From: Onchocerca volvulus
Lineage: Eukaryota > Nematoda > Chromadorea > Rhabditida > Onchocercidae
DNA length: 64,000 nt
Direction of reading: 5' to 3'
Assembly (NCBI GenBank): GCA_000499405.2
Contig: HG738140.1
Location: 248,001-312,000 of the forward strand
Shown here in pieces: positions 1-13,400 of this stretch. A program made the translations under genes and the position numbers. The notes beneath the pieces are model-generated. The model saw nothing but the letters and a program-made list of their open reading frames with translations, had not been told where the DNA came from and made no database searches. Positions within the stretch are counted from its first letter, which is position 1. Every line of letters begins with the position of its first letter.

Positions 1-3000
1 AGCTTCATTTCCGCTTCTTAATTTATAAATAAAGATTCCTCCAGTTGCTGAATCTTTGCTCGAATCTAAGTTCTTGAAGATATTTAGCTCTAAGATCATA
101 TTTAAGTTTAAATTCATTATTTTTGACTAAATTCAAAGTTTATGTTAGCTACCATTTCGCTAAAGCTTTTCGTTTTTTTCATATTAATGCTGAAATCAAA
201 AATTTTGATATATATTAAGACGACAGAGAGTTGTGAAGTATTCAAAAGTGAAAGTAATTGTATACAGCTAAGCTAGTCCGTCGAAAAACCGAGTCCTTTC
301 AAAGAGTTCTTTCGACTCTTCGAAATTAACAAATTCAATTAATGAAGACGTGTCAGTAATTAGTAGAAGATATCCGCTGAGGCATTTTACTTGACATTAG
401 ACTGTTCTTTCAGACTAAAGATGAAAGGATTGACCAGTGACCTGTCTAAGCATAATGGCTTCATTCTGTCAATGTCCACATCGAGACTAGAGATTCGAAT
501 TTGTCCAGACAATTTCATAACCTATCCTCATTTTCATTTTTAATTGTCAATGCAATTTCCCATAGTTTAATCCTTTTCTTAGAGTTCAGTTAATGATTCA
601 TGGTCGTAGGAATTTTCACTCAGAAGTATTTTGCATAATGCAGCAAATAGGTCGATTTCGACCCCAGTCTTTATAAAGTAATCATAGTTAGTAAGATCCG
701 ATGAACTGGATCATCTCCTGACTTGACCGAAATCTGATATTTATTTAAGCCCAGATGAGTTTTGTAGTTTCGTAGCGTTTGTCACATCGCTCTTTTGTGT
801 CATTGATCGCATTGCGATATCCGAATGACGCAGCAATCAATGATATATTATATTTATTTTGGACAGACATTGATGAAATACAAATCGAAATCAATTTGTA
901 TTTTCACATGATCAATGAATAAAATAGATATTCGCAAATGTCTTTTTGCTCCTAATCGTAAGCTAATCGGTACAGTGAAAAGTGGACAATGGACTCATGG
1001 AAAAGAGTATCGAAAAATCGACAGATTTTTTAATTAATGATTATTAAGGCTAAAGCTTGCATCTCCTTAACTTCTCAAGTAAGAGTTAATTAAGTCTCTC
1101 GAAAAAATTAAGCGGCAAATGGTATTCAAGCACGTGGAAGTAAGTAAGCTGTTTTAAGAAAAAAATCATTTTCACATTTTTTTATTCATTCTATTGGAAT
1201 ATTTAATTAATTCGGTAACAAAATGAGATGGAATGAGCAAAATATATATATTTACTATCTCTGTCTGACTTTCCAGTCCTCTTAATTCTAGTCTTAGAAT
1301 TTATTAAGTTTTAAAAAATATATAAGAAAAGCTAAAATAAAATTAAATAATTTTTGTGGCTTAACGATCCTACCAATTCATTCCTTAATAAAAAATAATT
1401 ATAATTTTTTTTTTTTGAAAAACATATGAATTGCTGGACAAAAGACTTCTTTTTCAGAGAGAATCTTCTCTATGGAAATGAAATATGCAAATTTTTAACG
1501 GCAGAAAAAGCGCAGTGAAATGTCAAATAGTGATGTTAAAATTGAATAATAGCAAATTTTAGAGCCGTGCGAGAGGTGCAAAATGTTATTCACGCCATGC
1601 ATAAGCATATATTTCATGAAAACATAACACTGGATGATCATCGATCCGGAAAAATCTAAAAATTCAGCAAGTCAAAGGTCAGTTATTTGTTTTTATTTAG
1701 AAAGGATTTAAAATGAGAAACAAGTAATATATGTAATAAACAATTTAATATAATTTCTAATAAGCTTACTGATAATTTAATCAAAGAGTCGATATTGCAC
1801 GAAATTAATCTGATGATCGATTAGTCCGCCTATGCTGCATGTCAACACGTTGCCATCACAAGGCATAGAATGCCAATTAATTGAATATCTTCTGCTCTTG
1901 ACTGGAATTTGTGTACAGTATTAGTATAAATAATACATCTCTACTCTTTGCTCATCTCCGAATATTTCCTTATATCAGCAAGAACTTTCCAATTATTGAT
2001 CATGCTGATTATCAGCACTTTATCTTCCAAATATTACTCTTTGGCTGATTAGGAAATGCATCGTTGAAAATGCAGCCATGAGACATTCCCGAAACTGTCG
2101 AAGCGGTTCCTTTTCAGTTCTTCTCGTTGTTCTATGCCAACAATTCCAACTGTCCTTCCAAACATGAATAGAAAAACTTTTATCATCATTGTCACTTGTC
2201 ACCATTTCGGTTCCCAACTCATTTGTTTCTTAATAAGAATCGTTCAACTTTTTTTGCTTAAAAATTATAAAATGGTTAAGTGAGGTGAAAAGGCTGCAAA
2301 ATCAATGCACCAATTATAAAAATTACGCAAAGCTTTATGTAAAACATTGTATTTTCCAATAAAACACCTCTTGTGGCCGACGGCTTAGAGCTTGCTTCCC
2401 ATGGCACCATAACAACAAGTTTTCTCTCTTCTCCTCTTCAGGCCATCCTTCGTTTCATTTAGCTTTTAGTAAGAAATGCTTGATTTGTTTTGCCTTTTCT
2501 CGTTACATTATTCTTCAAAAACAAAAATAAGATGTGTCCAATTTTTTGAAATTTACTTCCTATAATTTTGCCTCTTATGGGAATTTCCAATTTTCATTGA
2601 ATTTTGCCAACTAAGTTGAGCTTACTTGATACTTGTCGGGTTTAGCATACATCCTGTCATCCATATAAATACCATCAACTATCAACAGTAACCTGATACC
2701 GAGAGTATAATCTCGGTGTCATCAAAAGATAGTCAAAGAAGAGTTGTTTCCAATTCATTTATCGTCGATTCATTTCACTGCTTCATATGGTCATTTTAAA
2801 GCGGCTTACTTCTTTCATCTTTATTTAGCAGACTTGAACAGAGTCTAGAATCTTCCAGTTCTCGATTAATCTTCTTGGTATATGTTTAACTTTACTTCGA
2901 AACTTTGCCAACTTTTATTGTATCCATATAAAGTCAAAAAAAAACTTAATTATTAATTACTGGGAGAAGTAAACGTCGAAATTCTGCCAAGGATTGGGTG

Positions 3001-6000
3001 AATAAGATTGAAATCTTTTATGACGGTTCTCAAACATCCGCTCGAACGATGTGAATAATTTATGAATTGAACTAATCCTGCCTGCCAGAAGCTTTTCCAA
3101 ACTTCCAATCAAGTATGAAATTTCCCTAAAGCTTAAATAGTTCCATAGTGGTATACAATGCAAAGCATTATTCTCAACACCATATATTCACAGAGAGAGG
3201 GAGAGAGAGAAAAAGAGAGAGAGAAAGAGGAGAGAGGGGGGAGAGAGAGAGAAGGATATGCAACTTGTGTGAAAAATTTTGCGCCAACAATTTCTTCATT
3301 TTTCCTCTTTATTTGCAACAATAAGCAAATATTATTACTATTAGTGGGGATGAATCATATCAAAGTGATTATCCATTGATTGAGTGCGAAATGCCGCAAG
3401 TTATCAGTGTGGTTTTCCCTTTCTCCCTCTTTTCAATGAAGTGATATTTCTGCTCTCCGATTGATTTCAAAGCACCTTAACACCTACCTCTCGGGAAGTG
3501 CAGGCCAAGGACTCGCCATGTCCTGTTGATAGGAATGGATGATAGATAATTTGTTTGTTTGAAATGTAGTAAATACCTCGATTATAACGAACAATTTCGA
3601 AATTCAATGTCAAGAATGAATCATCTCGAAGTGAACACTTACATTTGCTCGACGAAAGCATTTCCAAAAATACAGCAAAGCGTTAGCCGATGCTTCTCAA
3701 ACTTTTCTTCTTAATTTTTTCGAATCTATTCCTTCTCTTTTTTTCGAAAATTCAAAATAAAATAATTCCTGAAGAACTATGAGTAAGTAGTTGGATGCAT
3801 GTCAAAATAATGTGATTCTTCTACGTACCACAAACTAGCTTCTCCGTTTTAGGCTACTGTATCTATTATTGTTTAAAACTTTATGCGCGAAAAATATGAG
3901 AAAATCTTCAGAGAAAGGAATAAGATCTGTCGAAGATGAAAAATTCAGGGATTTTAAAATGCAAGTTGAGAATCCCGAATAGGCTATGGAAACCAGTTAA
4001 AACCGATTTCATTTCATGCTATATTACATATACCAAAAATCTTAAATTTCATCGGTTATTTAGAAAAATTGTTGCAGTGACAAGTTTCTTCACAACAAAT
4101 TATTCATTCTTTTCCTTTTGCGACTAAAATGAAATTGTAATCAAAAGTGCAAACTTATGACGACTTTTATTCCCCAAAAAAATACATGAAATTGGAGAAT
4201 TAAGCGAAAAGATAATTATCATTCGACTCAGTATTTGCAGAATGTTTGAAAAAATACGATATTGTCATTTATAATATGAAGTACTTGCTTGAAAATAGCA
4301 TTAAAAATAATAAATTTGTCAATATTCCATCTCGTATTTCTTCTTTTCTATGTTTTTTTCTTTTCCTACATGATTCATCGTAAAAATGAAACTTTTTATT
4401 TGTTTTCTTTTTGTTACTGTTAACTGTATATGGATGAAATACATTCATTGGCACTTCTCATTATTCTTCCTGAATAGTGTTGTATTTCGATGAGCATTTT
4501 ATCATTTCATTAAAAAGAACAAACATTTCAAATATCAACAGCAGCGTGATCTTCCGTGCATTATTAATTGATAAATATTGATTGATGTATGCTTGCCTTT
4601 CTCATTTCGTGATGCACTGATTCAGGATATCATCGCTTATTTCAGGATTGGATTCCTGGTGTTATCTGTTGGCACCCTTGCATGGTACTCGATGTGTAAC
4701 AATGACGAAATACTGCAGAGAGCATTTCTTACCAGGCTGCCCATTCTCAGAATGAATCAATTAGTCTTTCGGTTTTTTTTTTTGATAATATTTGTCCATG
4801 ATATACTGGCAATAATCAAAGTGTACGTGCTCTATTTTCGAAATGCTGATCGTTTCATTCAAAATTGTGTGCAGTGTGAAAGAGTGCATCATCTGTAAGG
4901 GTTGAACAATTCGAAATAATTGGAAGATTATTTCCTGGATGTTGCTATCCAGAAAGTGCATAAAAATGACAGAGCGATAAGCATCCGGATATTTCGATTC
5001 TATGCGAAGAAAATAATTATTTGAAGTGAATTAGATTGCTAGAAAAAAGGGATGAATTGTGAATTCAACAAATTCAGATAGAAACATCGATTATTCTGTT
5101 GGATATCTAACCATAAGTGATTATACACTAACATGGAATCCTTCTATATTAGAATAAGTTTGTATTTAAATGTCACTTGGATTTGTCTCGCAGTGTGTCA
5201 CATAGAATCATTTCTCGAGATGATCTTCGATATGCTAATAATAAATTGAATATCCTAGCAACTGGCTTTACTAGATTTTCTATTTGTATAAGCAAGCAAA
5301 AGAGAAATGAATAGCTTCTGTGCTGGTGACACTGATTATTTGACATTTGCTTATACCCACCGGTAGCTGTCAACAGATACTCCAATTCCAACTTGTCGTT
5401 CGGATAGTCCTTCAAATCTGCTTCTCTTCTCCATCTTCCTTTTTTTTTCAATCTTTTCATTTGTCAATTCCACTTCAATCTTCCCATATGTTCTTTATCC
5501 CATCTTTCAGTAATAATTATTTCATCGTATCAATAGATGATCGTCAAGCAAATATAGATCATTTTCCATCTTTTTTTTTTTCTTTATCATTTCTTTAAAA
5601 TTAACTCCATAAAAGAAATTTATATCAAGCAATTTAGAAACTTGACAAACTTTTTTCTTAAGATGCCAGTACTCCAATTAGTCCCAACAATATTCGAAGG
5701 TGTCATCTTTATACATTTGCCTCATATTAGTCAAAAATTAATTGTATGAAAATGATAAATCTTCTGCTTCTTATTACTTGAATTCCACACTACTTTATAT
5801 TGTTATCAAGTCAATATAAGCCAGAAAAATGAGTAATAGTTGGGGTAATTATTACAACATCAATAAAATAGAATAAATCTTAGTACATATTTATGCAATC
5901 CAGAAAAATCGTTATGTTGCATAGGAACAGAAACAATCGACATATTTTACATTATCTCAAAAAAAAAAAAAAAAAAAATCGCAATACCCTGTCGCTGTTC

Positions 6001-9000
6001 CGTATTGTTTTCCTTTGATTGTCCAGTTGTACGATATATAACATTTTCAATTCCTGATGACATGTACGTCTTTTGTTTATCAACGTGAAACTACGATCTT
6101 TGGTCATTTTTATGGCGTTTATATTTTTTGATTATCATTAGCTTTATATAATTATTACGACTCATCGATATCTATCAAAAAACAGTCTTTTGATTGGTAC
6201 ATTATTGAAGAAAAAAGCTGTTCGCGAAATGCTTCCGAAATTTCGAAAAATTATGACTAAGAATGGGAGACAAGTTCCTGTACTAATTGAAAGAACATTA
6301 AACGATGAAATGATGATGAAATGCAAATTTCCTTATCGCCTCTTTCATTTTAAAAATTCGAAATAGCGCTAAACTTCTTGATAGCTAGAGTAGGAGTAAA
6401 GAAAAAAAGCGAGTTCTGAAAAGGAATGGCGCATTTGGATTATTTTTGGAAATGAATCTGTAGGAGGAAAAGAGCAGCACATTATGCATAAACAAAAACA
6501 AAAAGTTTGTTTGATGGGGAAGCTAAAAAGAAATTGAAATTAGTTGCACTGGAAGAAGGAGAGAATTCCCGGGTGAAGAGATTCATCTGATTTCTCTATT
6601 ATTTATTCGGAGTTATCGACAGATTTCGTTTCCATTTCACTCATTCGATAACAGAAATCGAATTTTAACTGACTTTATTCTCTACTTTTTGCTGTTCGTT
6701 TTTCTTTCTTTATTACTTATTTTTCTGAACGGTTTTCGTTTTCTGAGGACTGAAGATAAAGGAAAATTTAAAATTTAAATGTGAGTTAGAAATGTTCAAT
6801 ATTTTTTTCTTCACTACTCTTTTAATGCATGATTCATTTTAGTCTGACAGAAATTCCGACATTTATAAGCACATGCAATCTTATCATGACGTGTTAGTAA
6901 CTTGATTAAACAGTTGATTTCGGTGTGATACTGAATTAGGCAGTCCCGGGAAGTTCTAAATAAACTTGGAAGATGTTCCTGGTTCTTAAATAAGTTGACT
7001 GCTGCCGGATGACACGAACAATGAATGGCTGATAATCGGAGTAGCATTCAGCATTATTGAATGCTATTGAATGGAGTAGCATTCGATTGAATGAATTGTT
7101 CGACATTTCCATCGGAAATCTTTTTCCGGAGAGATTTGGCATGTAATTGGTGATTGCAATTTTAGTGAATTTTTTTTTAATTTCCATAAAAATTCGTAAA
7201 ATTTCAGTGTCAAATTGCTGAAACTTGGAAAGAGCGCTATTTCTTATGTGAACAGAAGAGTGCTCATTCTACCGAAAGAAAGATTGCAAATTGCTATCGC
7301 TTCTTCTCCCGTTCTCCTGTCCTGTTAGCAGTGTCATCAGAAGTGTCACTATTGTTACCACCGCTTTTACCATTAATATCACGCTACAACTACTGCTATT
7401 ACTACCGCTTCTGTTACGTCTGCTACATCCTTCAATTTTTATTATTTCTGTCCATTTACAATTTACTACCAAAAGGTCATGCTATCCGAGATATCCCGGT
7501 CCGTTCAGATCTGACCTGAATGATATAGCCATTCCAGCTTTCACCTCTGGCCAGCAGCCAAGCCGACGCTAATTATTTTGTTATCTATCGCTGTTGTGCT
7601 GCTTATTTTCCTTCTATCATTACTGCTACAAGCTTCTCTCACCACTTCTTTTGCAAAAAATAAGCCAAGTACGAAACAAAAGGAAGCCAAGCCAGCTATT
7701 CACTTAGTGGTCATGTCAAAGGTTAGACAGATTACTTTTTTCTTTCTTCATTGAAGAGGCCTGTTGACGTGAAGAAGAAGCACCGAAAGATGCATTCTTC
7801 GGAACATACATTATTGATTTGTTAGATATGTTAGATGACCAATTTTCCAACGAATCTCTCAAAAGCCAAAAACAATGTATGGGTTGATTGCGACACATGC
7901 ATTCAGAAGTTTGCTTGAGAAAGAAAATATTGTTAATCATACCACACAAGATTAGAAGAGACTGTCCGATGTTAGTGGTCTAAAATGGAATTGTCAACCT
8001 CATTGAATACTTGTCTGACTCTAAGGTCTAGCACTTAATGATCGAGTAATCATGGAATGCAACTTTTATTATTACATCTATTCGTGCTATGAGAAAAATA
8101 TGTTGCCGTAAGTTTCAGAAGTACGCTTGCTTCTCACTCGAAGACTGCCATGACTGATCAGATGTTATCTTCTTTATTCTGCTTCATTTTTTCTTTTTTG
8201 TTCCATCAAAATCTCAGTAAGACAAATAAGTTGTATTGATAATATTACTGCTTGATCGAAATCTGTTTTGACTTCCTGCAAATGATTCCCAGTCAATTGC
8301 ATGTTTCTTTATAAGCTACATCATATGTAAGATATTATGAATAAAAATCAGCAGTATTTCTAACGTTACTGTTGCTTATATAATTTCAGTAATTGAAGTT
8401 TTATAAAATTTTTGATTAAAGTTTTAAAAATTAAATCGAAACAGGAAATATTTATAAATTTGAATTTTCGTTACATTTATGTATGAAATTATTCTATCTT
8501 TCCCTGAATCTGTTGGCCTCTCATTGATTTATTCGAACATTTTTGGATATCAAACTGGCCAACGAAGAAGTTCTTCCTATGGGAAGTTTGCTAATTTCCT
8601 TTGCTTTTTACATTTCTACGACCGGAACTGCTTCATCTTCCAGTTCCACCTTCGTCTAATCCGGTTATCGGGAATTTCGAGTGATAACAAATTTATTCAT
8701 TTCGATTATTCTATTTCAATTGGCGCTATTCGAATGATTCTCCATGAATTCTGGGCCGCTCCTATCAATTATTTCACTCTATGCTTCTCTCAGTTCTTCT
8801 TGCCAACAACTACTCTTAGCATGAAATCTCCTTCTTAACTCTCCCTCTCTCTCTCTTTTTATCTTTTTTTATCTGCAAAAATTTCATCTCTTCGAATGTC
8901 ATCAAACTATCATTTCAATGGTTGAATTTGTTCAGAACTTTCCTGAATTATTAAATGAAAGAATATTTTCCACACCACGCTTTCATCCAATCTTTCAGCA

Positions 9001-10498
9001 TTTTCGATCATTCCTTTGCAGCCAAAAAGAAATCAAAAGCCATTCGTAGAATGCGATTATTGTGTGACAGTTGTATCTATGATAAAAATTCTGAGTTATT
9101 ATCATTATTGAAATGATCATTATTTTTGTCATTGTCCCATCACTGTCAATGGCTCGGACACAATACTCGTATTTTAGACGCAGTTGTCAAAACTGCTCGA
9201 CTTTTCATTCTTCCTCTTATTCTTATCATCAACTGCTATCACTAAAAGCACTATCGCTATAATCATTGTCGTCGTAATCGTAATCGTAATCGTGATTGTA
9301 AACGCATTCATAATCACATAAATACATGAAAGCAATCGAGCCATTTTGTTAAGCCGAAACGAAGCGACGTTGTATGATTCAGCATTTAATACCTTTCTAT
9401 TCGCATGTTTGCGATAAAATATTTCAATTGTCACCGGCATTTTTTCATCTTTCTCTTTACCTGTATGCAGACATATGCGACGTATGATCCGTTGAAGGCT
9501 AGCGTTGCTACGAGTTTCTTGATTCTTCGAGAATGTGACTGAATGCAGAATGATACGGTCAGTGTTGAAGGTGACATCAGTAATGACAACAATGACGCCA
9601 TTTTTCTTTGCAGATTTAGAAATATGAATGAAATTCGTGGCTTTCGGCGAAATTAATTCGTCAAACTGCTTTTTATCTCTTCCTCAAATGTTTCTCCTGC
9701 AAAACATTGATGAAGGAAGCAAACTTGAATCAGAATTATCGATGACTGTACACTGGGAGATAATAGCAGTTGGTCCGGTAAATCTGAACTTTGCGAAGGT
9801 TTTCTCTTTCCACATACTCTCACTTCTTCGCCATTCCTTTCCTTCTTGATTTCTCTCTCTATCGATAAAATTTGGATTTCAAATTTATTTTCCACATTTT
9901 TTTTCGCTATTATATTAATATATTAATTCTTGTGTTTTGATTGTTGCCGTGGTTTCAATTAAATATTCATTAGCGATGTGAAAGATCTTTGCAACGAACC
10001 AATGTCGAATTTCATTTTCAAATTTCAATGCTCTGAATGTTTTAAATCATCGAAAATTTCTTATATCTAACAGGAAAAAGGATAAGTTTGGATAACGAAG
10101 TCTTTGAGTGAAGTGAAATTTCAGTGATAAATTTATCAATCCATTATATTTACATTTCATTAATTCTTTTTTTTTTTTTTTAAATTAACACAAAGCACAA
10201 ATAAATTGTCTTTGACTGATCGAACTGAGTGCTTAAATTTCGTTCCATTCATCAAAAAATTTCATGGCGTTTTTCTCAAACGATTATTTGTCAAAACTCC
10301 ATTTCTTCTCCCGAGAACTCCTCGCGGTGATAAAAATACACTGAGACTCGATTTTTAAAATCTATTGTTTAAACATCTGCATCGTTTATTCTTGGATTCA
10401 GTTTGTTGACGTGAAATAAACTTTTTATTTAGATTAATCAATCGATTTTTGCTTAACTAATATGTTGTGATGGATTGGTACAAATAGAATTTTTCTAG
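1..10498. other. Gene-poor stretch upstream of the first recognised ptb exon
   Basis: I see no exon here that I can support. It is AT-rich with short chance ORFs; the longest run to about 119 codons (8479-8838, plus) and 106 codons (4578-4898, plus), and neither shows a recognisable domain. The next exon, at 10499, opens in the middle of a codon series with no in-frame start. At least one 5' exon of the ptb gene, or an SL-spliced leader exon, must therefore lie here or further upstream, but I could not place it. A local rise in GC at 7290-7580 contains runs of ACT/TAC-like trinucleotides. The only other structure is simple sequence, including a purine tract at 3192-3256 and an ATCGTA-like hexamer repeat near 9268-9296. 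Confidence 0.6.
3192..3256 (+). repeat. 65-nt uninterrupted GA-rich polypurine tract
   Basis: Every base from 3192 to 3256 on the plus strand is A or G, mostly GAGAGA with short A and G runs. It is a simple-sequence tract of the kind that can adopt H-DNA. It creates artefactual open frames rich in Glu, Arg and Lys on the plus strand and Ser, Leu and Pro on the minus strand. No gene is implied. Confidence 0.9.
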
Positions 10499-13400
10499 CG
10501 CGGACCGAATGATTTGTTTACGCCGCTATTGGGAACCACAGGTGGCGGAAGTTTGTTATCTTCAAATTTACGTGGTGTTACTCTGGATAACGAAGCCAAA
10601 AAAGTATGTTTATTTTATGGTTATTGGAAAAAAGTATGTAAAATTTTTCGAATTTTTTTCAATAATATTCATCAATTGCTGTTAACAGAAATGGAAATTA
10701 TGACTATTTGGTGATGCTAGGATTCGTACATGATTTATTAAAGTTCCAAATGAAGAAATGAGCTGAAAAAGAATTCAGGCTAAATTGGATCGCTCAGTGA
10801 ATCTGTTGACGACATCTGGTGGAATGGTATTGCCGTCCTTGCAGCAGCAACTTCTCTCGGCAGTTGCATTTGCTAATGGCGCCCAGTTGTTGCAGAATTC
10901 GGCTCTTCTTGGCCAAGCACTGACTTGTAATAGTATATTTTACATTTATTAAATTATCAAAAAATTCGAAAAAATCATTTATTACTGTATCCATCATTGC
11001 CACTGATAGAATAATACAACCATTGGCCATGATGAATTTACATCATAAAAATCAAAATAATCGTTATAAATCATCATTGCAGATACTCCCTCTTCAATGA
11101 CTGCTACAACATCAACGGGTACAACAAGTGGTAGCAGTGGACAACACGTTTCACGTGTGGTACACCTTCGGAATATACCGTCCGATATGACAGACCTGGA
11201 ACTGATCCATTTTTGCATGCCTTATGGGAAACTCGTCAATTATTTATTGCTTAAAGGAAGGAACCAGGTTTGCTGACTGAATAATTCAAATTAATATGTT
11301 CCATTCGTTTCAGATGGGTAAAGATAGAGATCGTTGTTTTAAATTATGGTTCATTCTTCACAAACTTCTTTTATTGCAATCTTTCGGTCTTTCTAATGAT
11401 ATTCACTTCCGTTCTGAATCTGTTTTATCTATTTCCTTTTAGGCATTTGTGGAATACGAGGATGAACGAAGTGCTCAGACTTTGGTAACTGTTAATATAG
11501 CATGTCCAGTAGCTATTCGTGACAGGTACTGAGCATTTCATTCTATTTTTCCGAATGTTTTACTGTTTAAGAAAGTGCATCTTGATCAGTTTCAAAGTTT
11601 TGAACCTTCCAAAATTCCAAATTCCGAAGAAATCATCATACGGTATAACATTAATACGACAAAAAGTTGAATTTATGCAGTGAAAAAGTTCAAATTCAAA
11701 TTAATTTACAGAGAAGTGGTTTAAAATTTTTTGAGCGAAATCGATTTGTTCAATAAATTTGTGAAAATTTACTGAACAAATCGAAAATCAGCATCTTTTT
11801 CATTCTAGGACAATATTTTGTCAATTTTCAACTCATCAGGAATTAAAAACCAATCGTCGTCCTCGTGTTGATAGCAATGGCTCTAATCTTATCAACGATC
11901 AGGATGATAATGAGGTTTTCTTATTTCCTCCATTTTATTAATTAAAAATTGATTTTTGTCAATTTTAGGCAAGTAGTAGAAAAATTATATGAATCTCTGG
12001 CTTAAATTCTATAAGCAATTGGCTTAATTTAATTTATTTAGTCCAGTTATGCCAATTGTACTTACTCTTTTCAGGAAAGTCAATCTTTAGCATATGCTAT
12101 ACGTACACTAATTTAGTCTTAAGATTAATTCTTTGTACAAATGGGACAGAAACAAATAAAATAAATTTGCTTAATGATTGATGAGGCGATCTTTTTTATT
12201 TAAAAATTTTTGTTATGCTATCATTTAATGGATGGAGCCTTAAAAGCTTCGTTCAGTGAAGACTGTTGTTTGAGACGTTTTTCGCAAAAGGCGGTGATCT
12301 AATTGAATGTGCATAAATTGCATAAAAAATTGAAGTGCTTTTGGCTAAAGATATATCTTTTTGAATCATCGATATGAATAGTAGTCGAGAATGGAACAAT
12401 ATCTACTAATACGACCAATGATTAGTTATCATTGCTGGAATTTGTGGAACTAGTAAAATTTTAGATATTACTGAAATCTTCAGATTACAGAACACTATGG
12501 CAACTGTTTTATATCATATGAATATGCTATGATTGTCAATAATTTAGTTAAGGAAATAATTGATTTAAGTATCGGAATTCCAACAAGTTCGGTGATGTGT
12601 ATTAATTCGATGCCTATCCTTACGCTTTTTTGGCCTTTGTTCAATTTACTCTCTAAATCGAGACATTTCATTCTCTTCTCTTTTATTTGGCTTTTTTATA
12701 TTGCTTTCAATTTAACATGTCATCTCTGTAATGCTTAACTTTCTTAATTCATTCATTAATATTCAATTTTTAGCAAAACATTAATTACAACACAATAGAA
12801 TAAAAAATCTCTATATTTGTATCGTTTAAATTCAATTCATTATCTTTAGTTTCTAATTGAAATGCCTTTTTGAAAGGGTCAACTTTTTCTTGAACGCAAG
12901 AGCAACCATGCATTAGCGTCATTTATCTGTCCTTTCTTCCTTCATATATGCTTTTTCCTGAAAGCCTTCTCGGTAATTGGATAGATGATGGAGAAGTGTC
13001 CTCTCGAGATTAATTCAGCTTTTCAACCTTCTTCCCAGACAGATACATCAGCGCCACCATATCCCTTCCTCTTGTCATTTCCATCACTCAATTTCAAGCA
13101 TGATATTGTTGCTTCGATTGTTCATTTTTTTTCCGCTTCGTCAAAAAATCAAAATAATTACCTTTAGAAATGAACCATTTTGATGTAAATATAAGGAGGA
13201 ACAACGAAAGTACTGAGTAAACCATTTTTTCATTTAAAATATTTTGTTCTAGCGCTTATTTCATTTGTTTTAGCAACACTCATTGATATTTCCGGCTCTA
13301 AGTTAAGATAATTTAATCGCAGTATCATAATGAAAATATCGATAAGTAAATTATGAAAAAAAAAAGTTACCATTTTCCGGTCGTATCCATTCGTATATTT

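Noticed and set aside
3133..3379. Glu/Arg/Lys-rich plus-strand ORF and its Ser/Pro-rich shadow
   Set aside because: Both are produced by the GA polypurine tract.
4578..4898. 106-codon hydrophobic plus-strand ORF
   Set aside because: Composition fits chance in AT-rich DNA (Phe, Ile, Leu); no motif, no convincing splice sites, no neighbour context.
8479..8838. 119-codon plus-strand ORF
   Set aside because: Long for the background, but with no recognisable domain and a Phe/Ser/Ile bias expected by chance; it also does not supply the phase-0 end needed before the first ptb exon.
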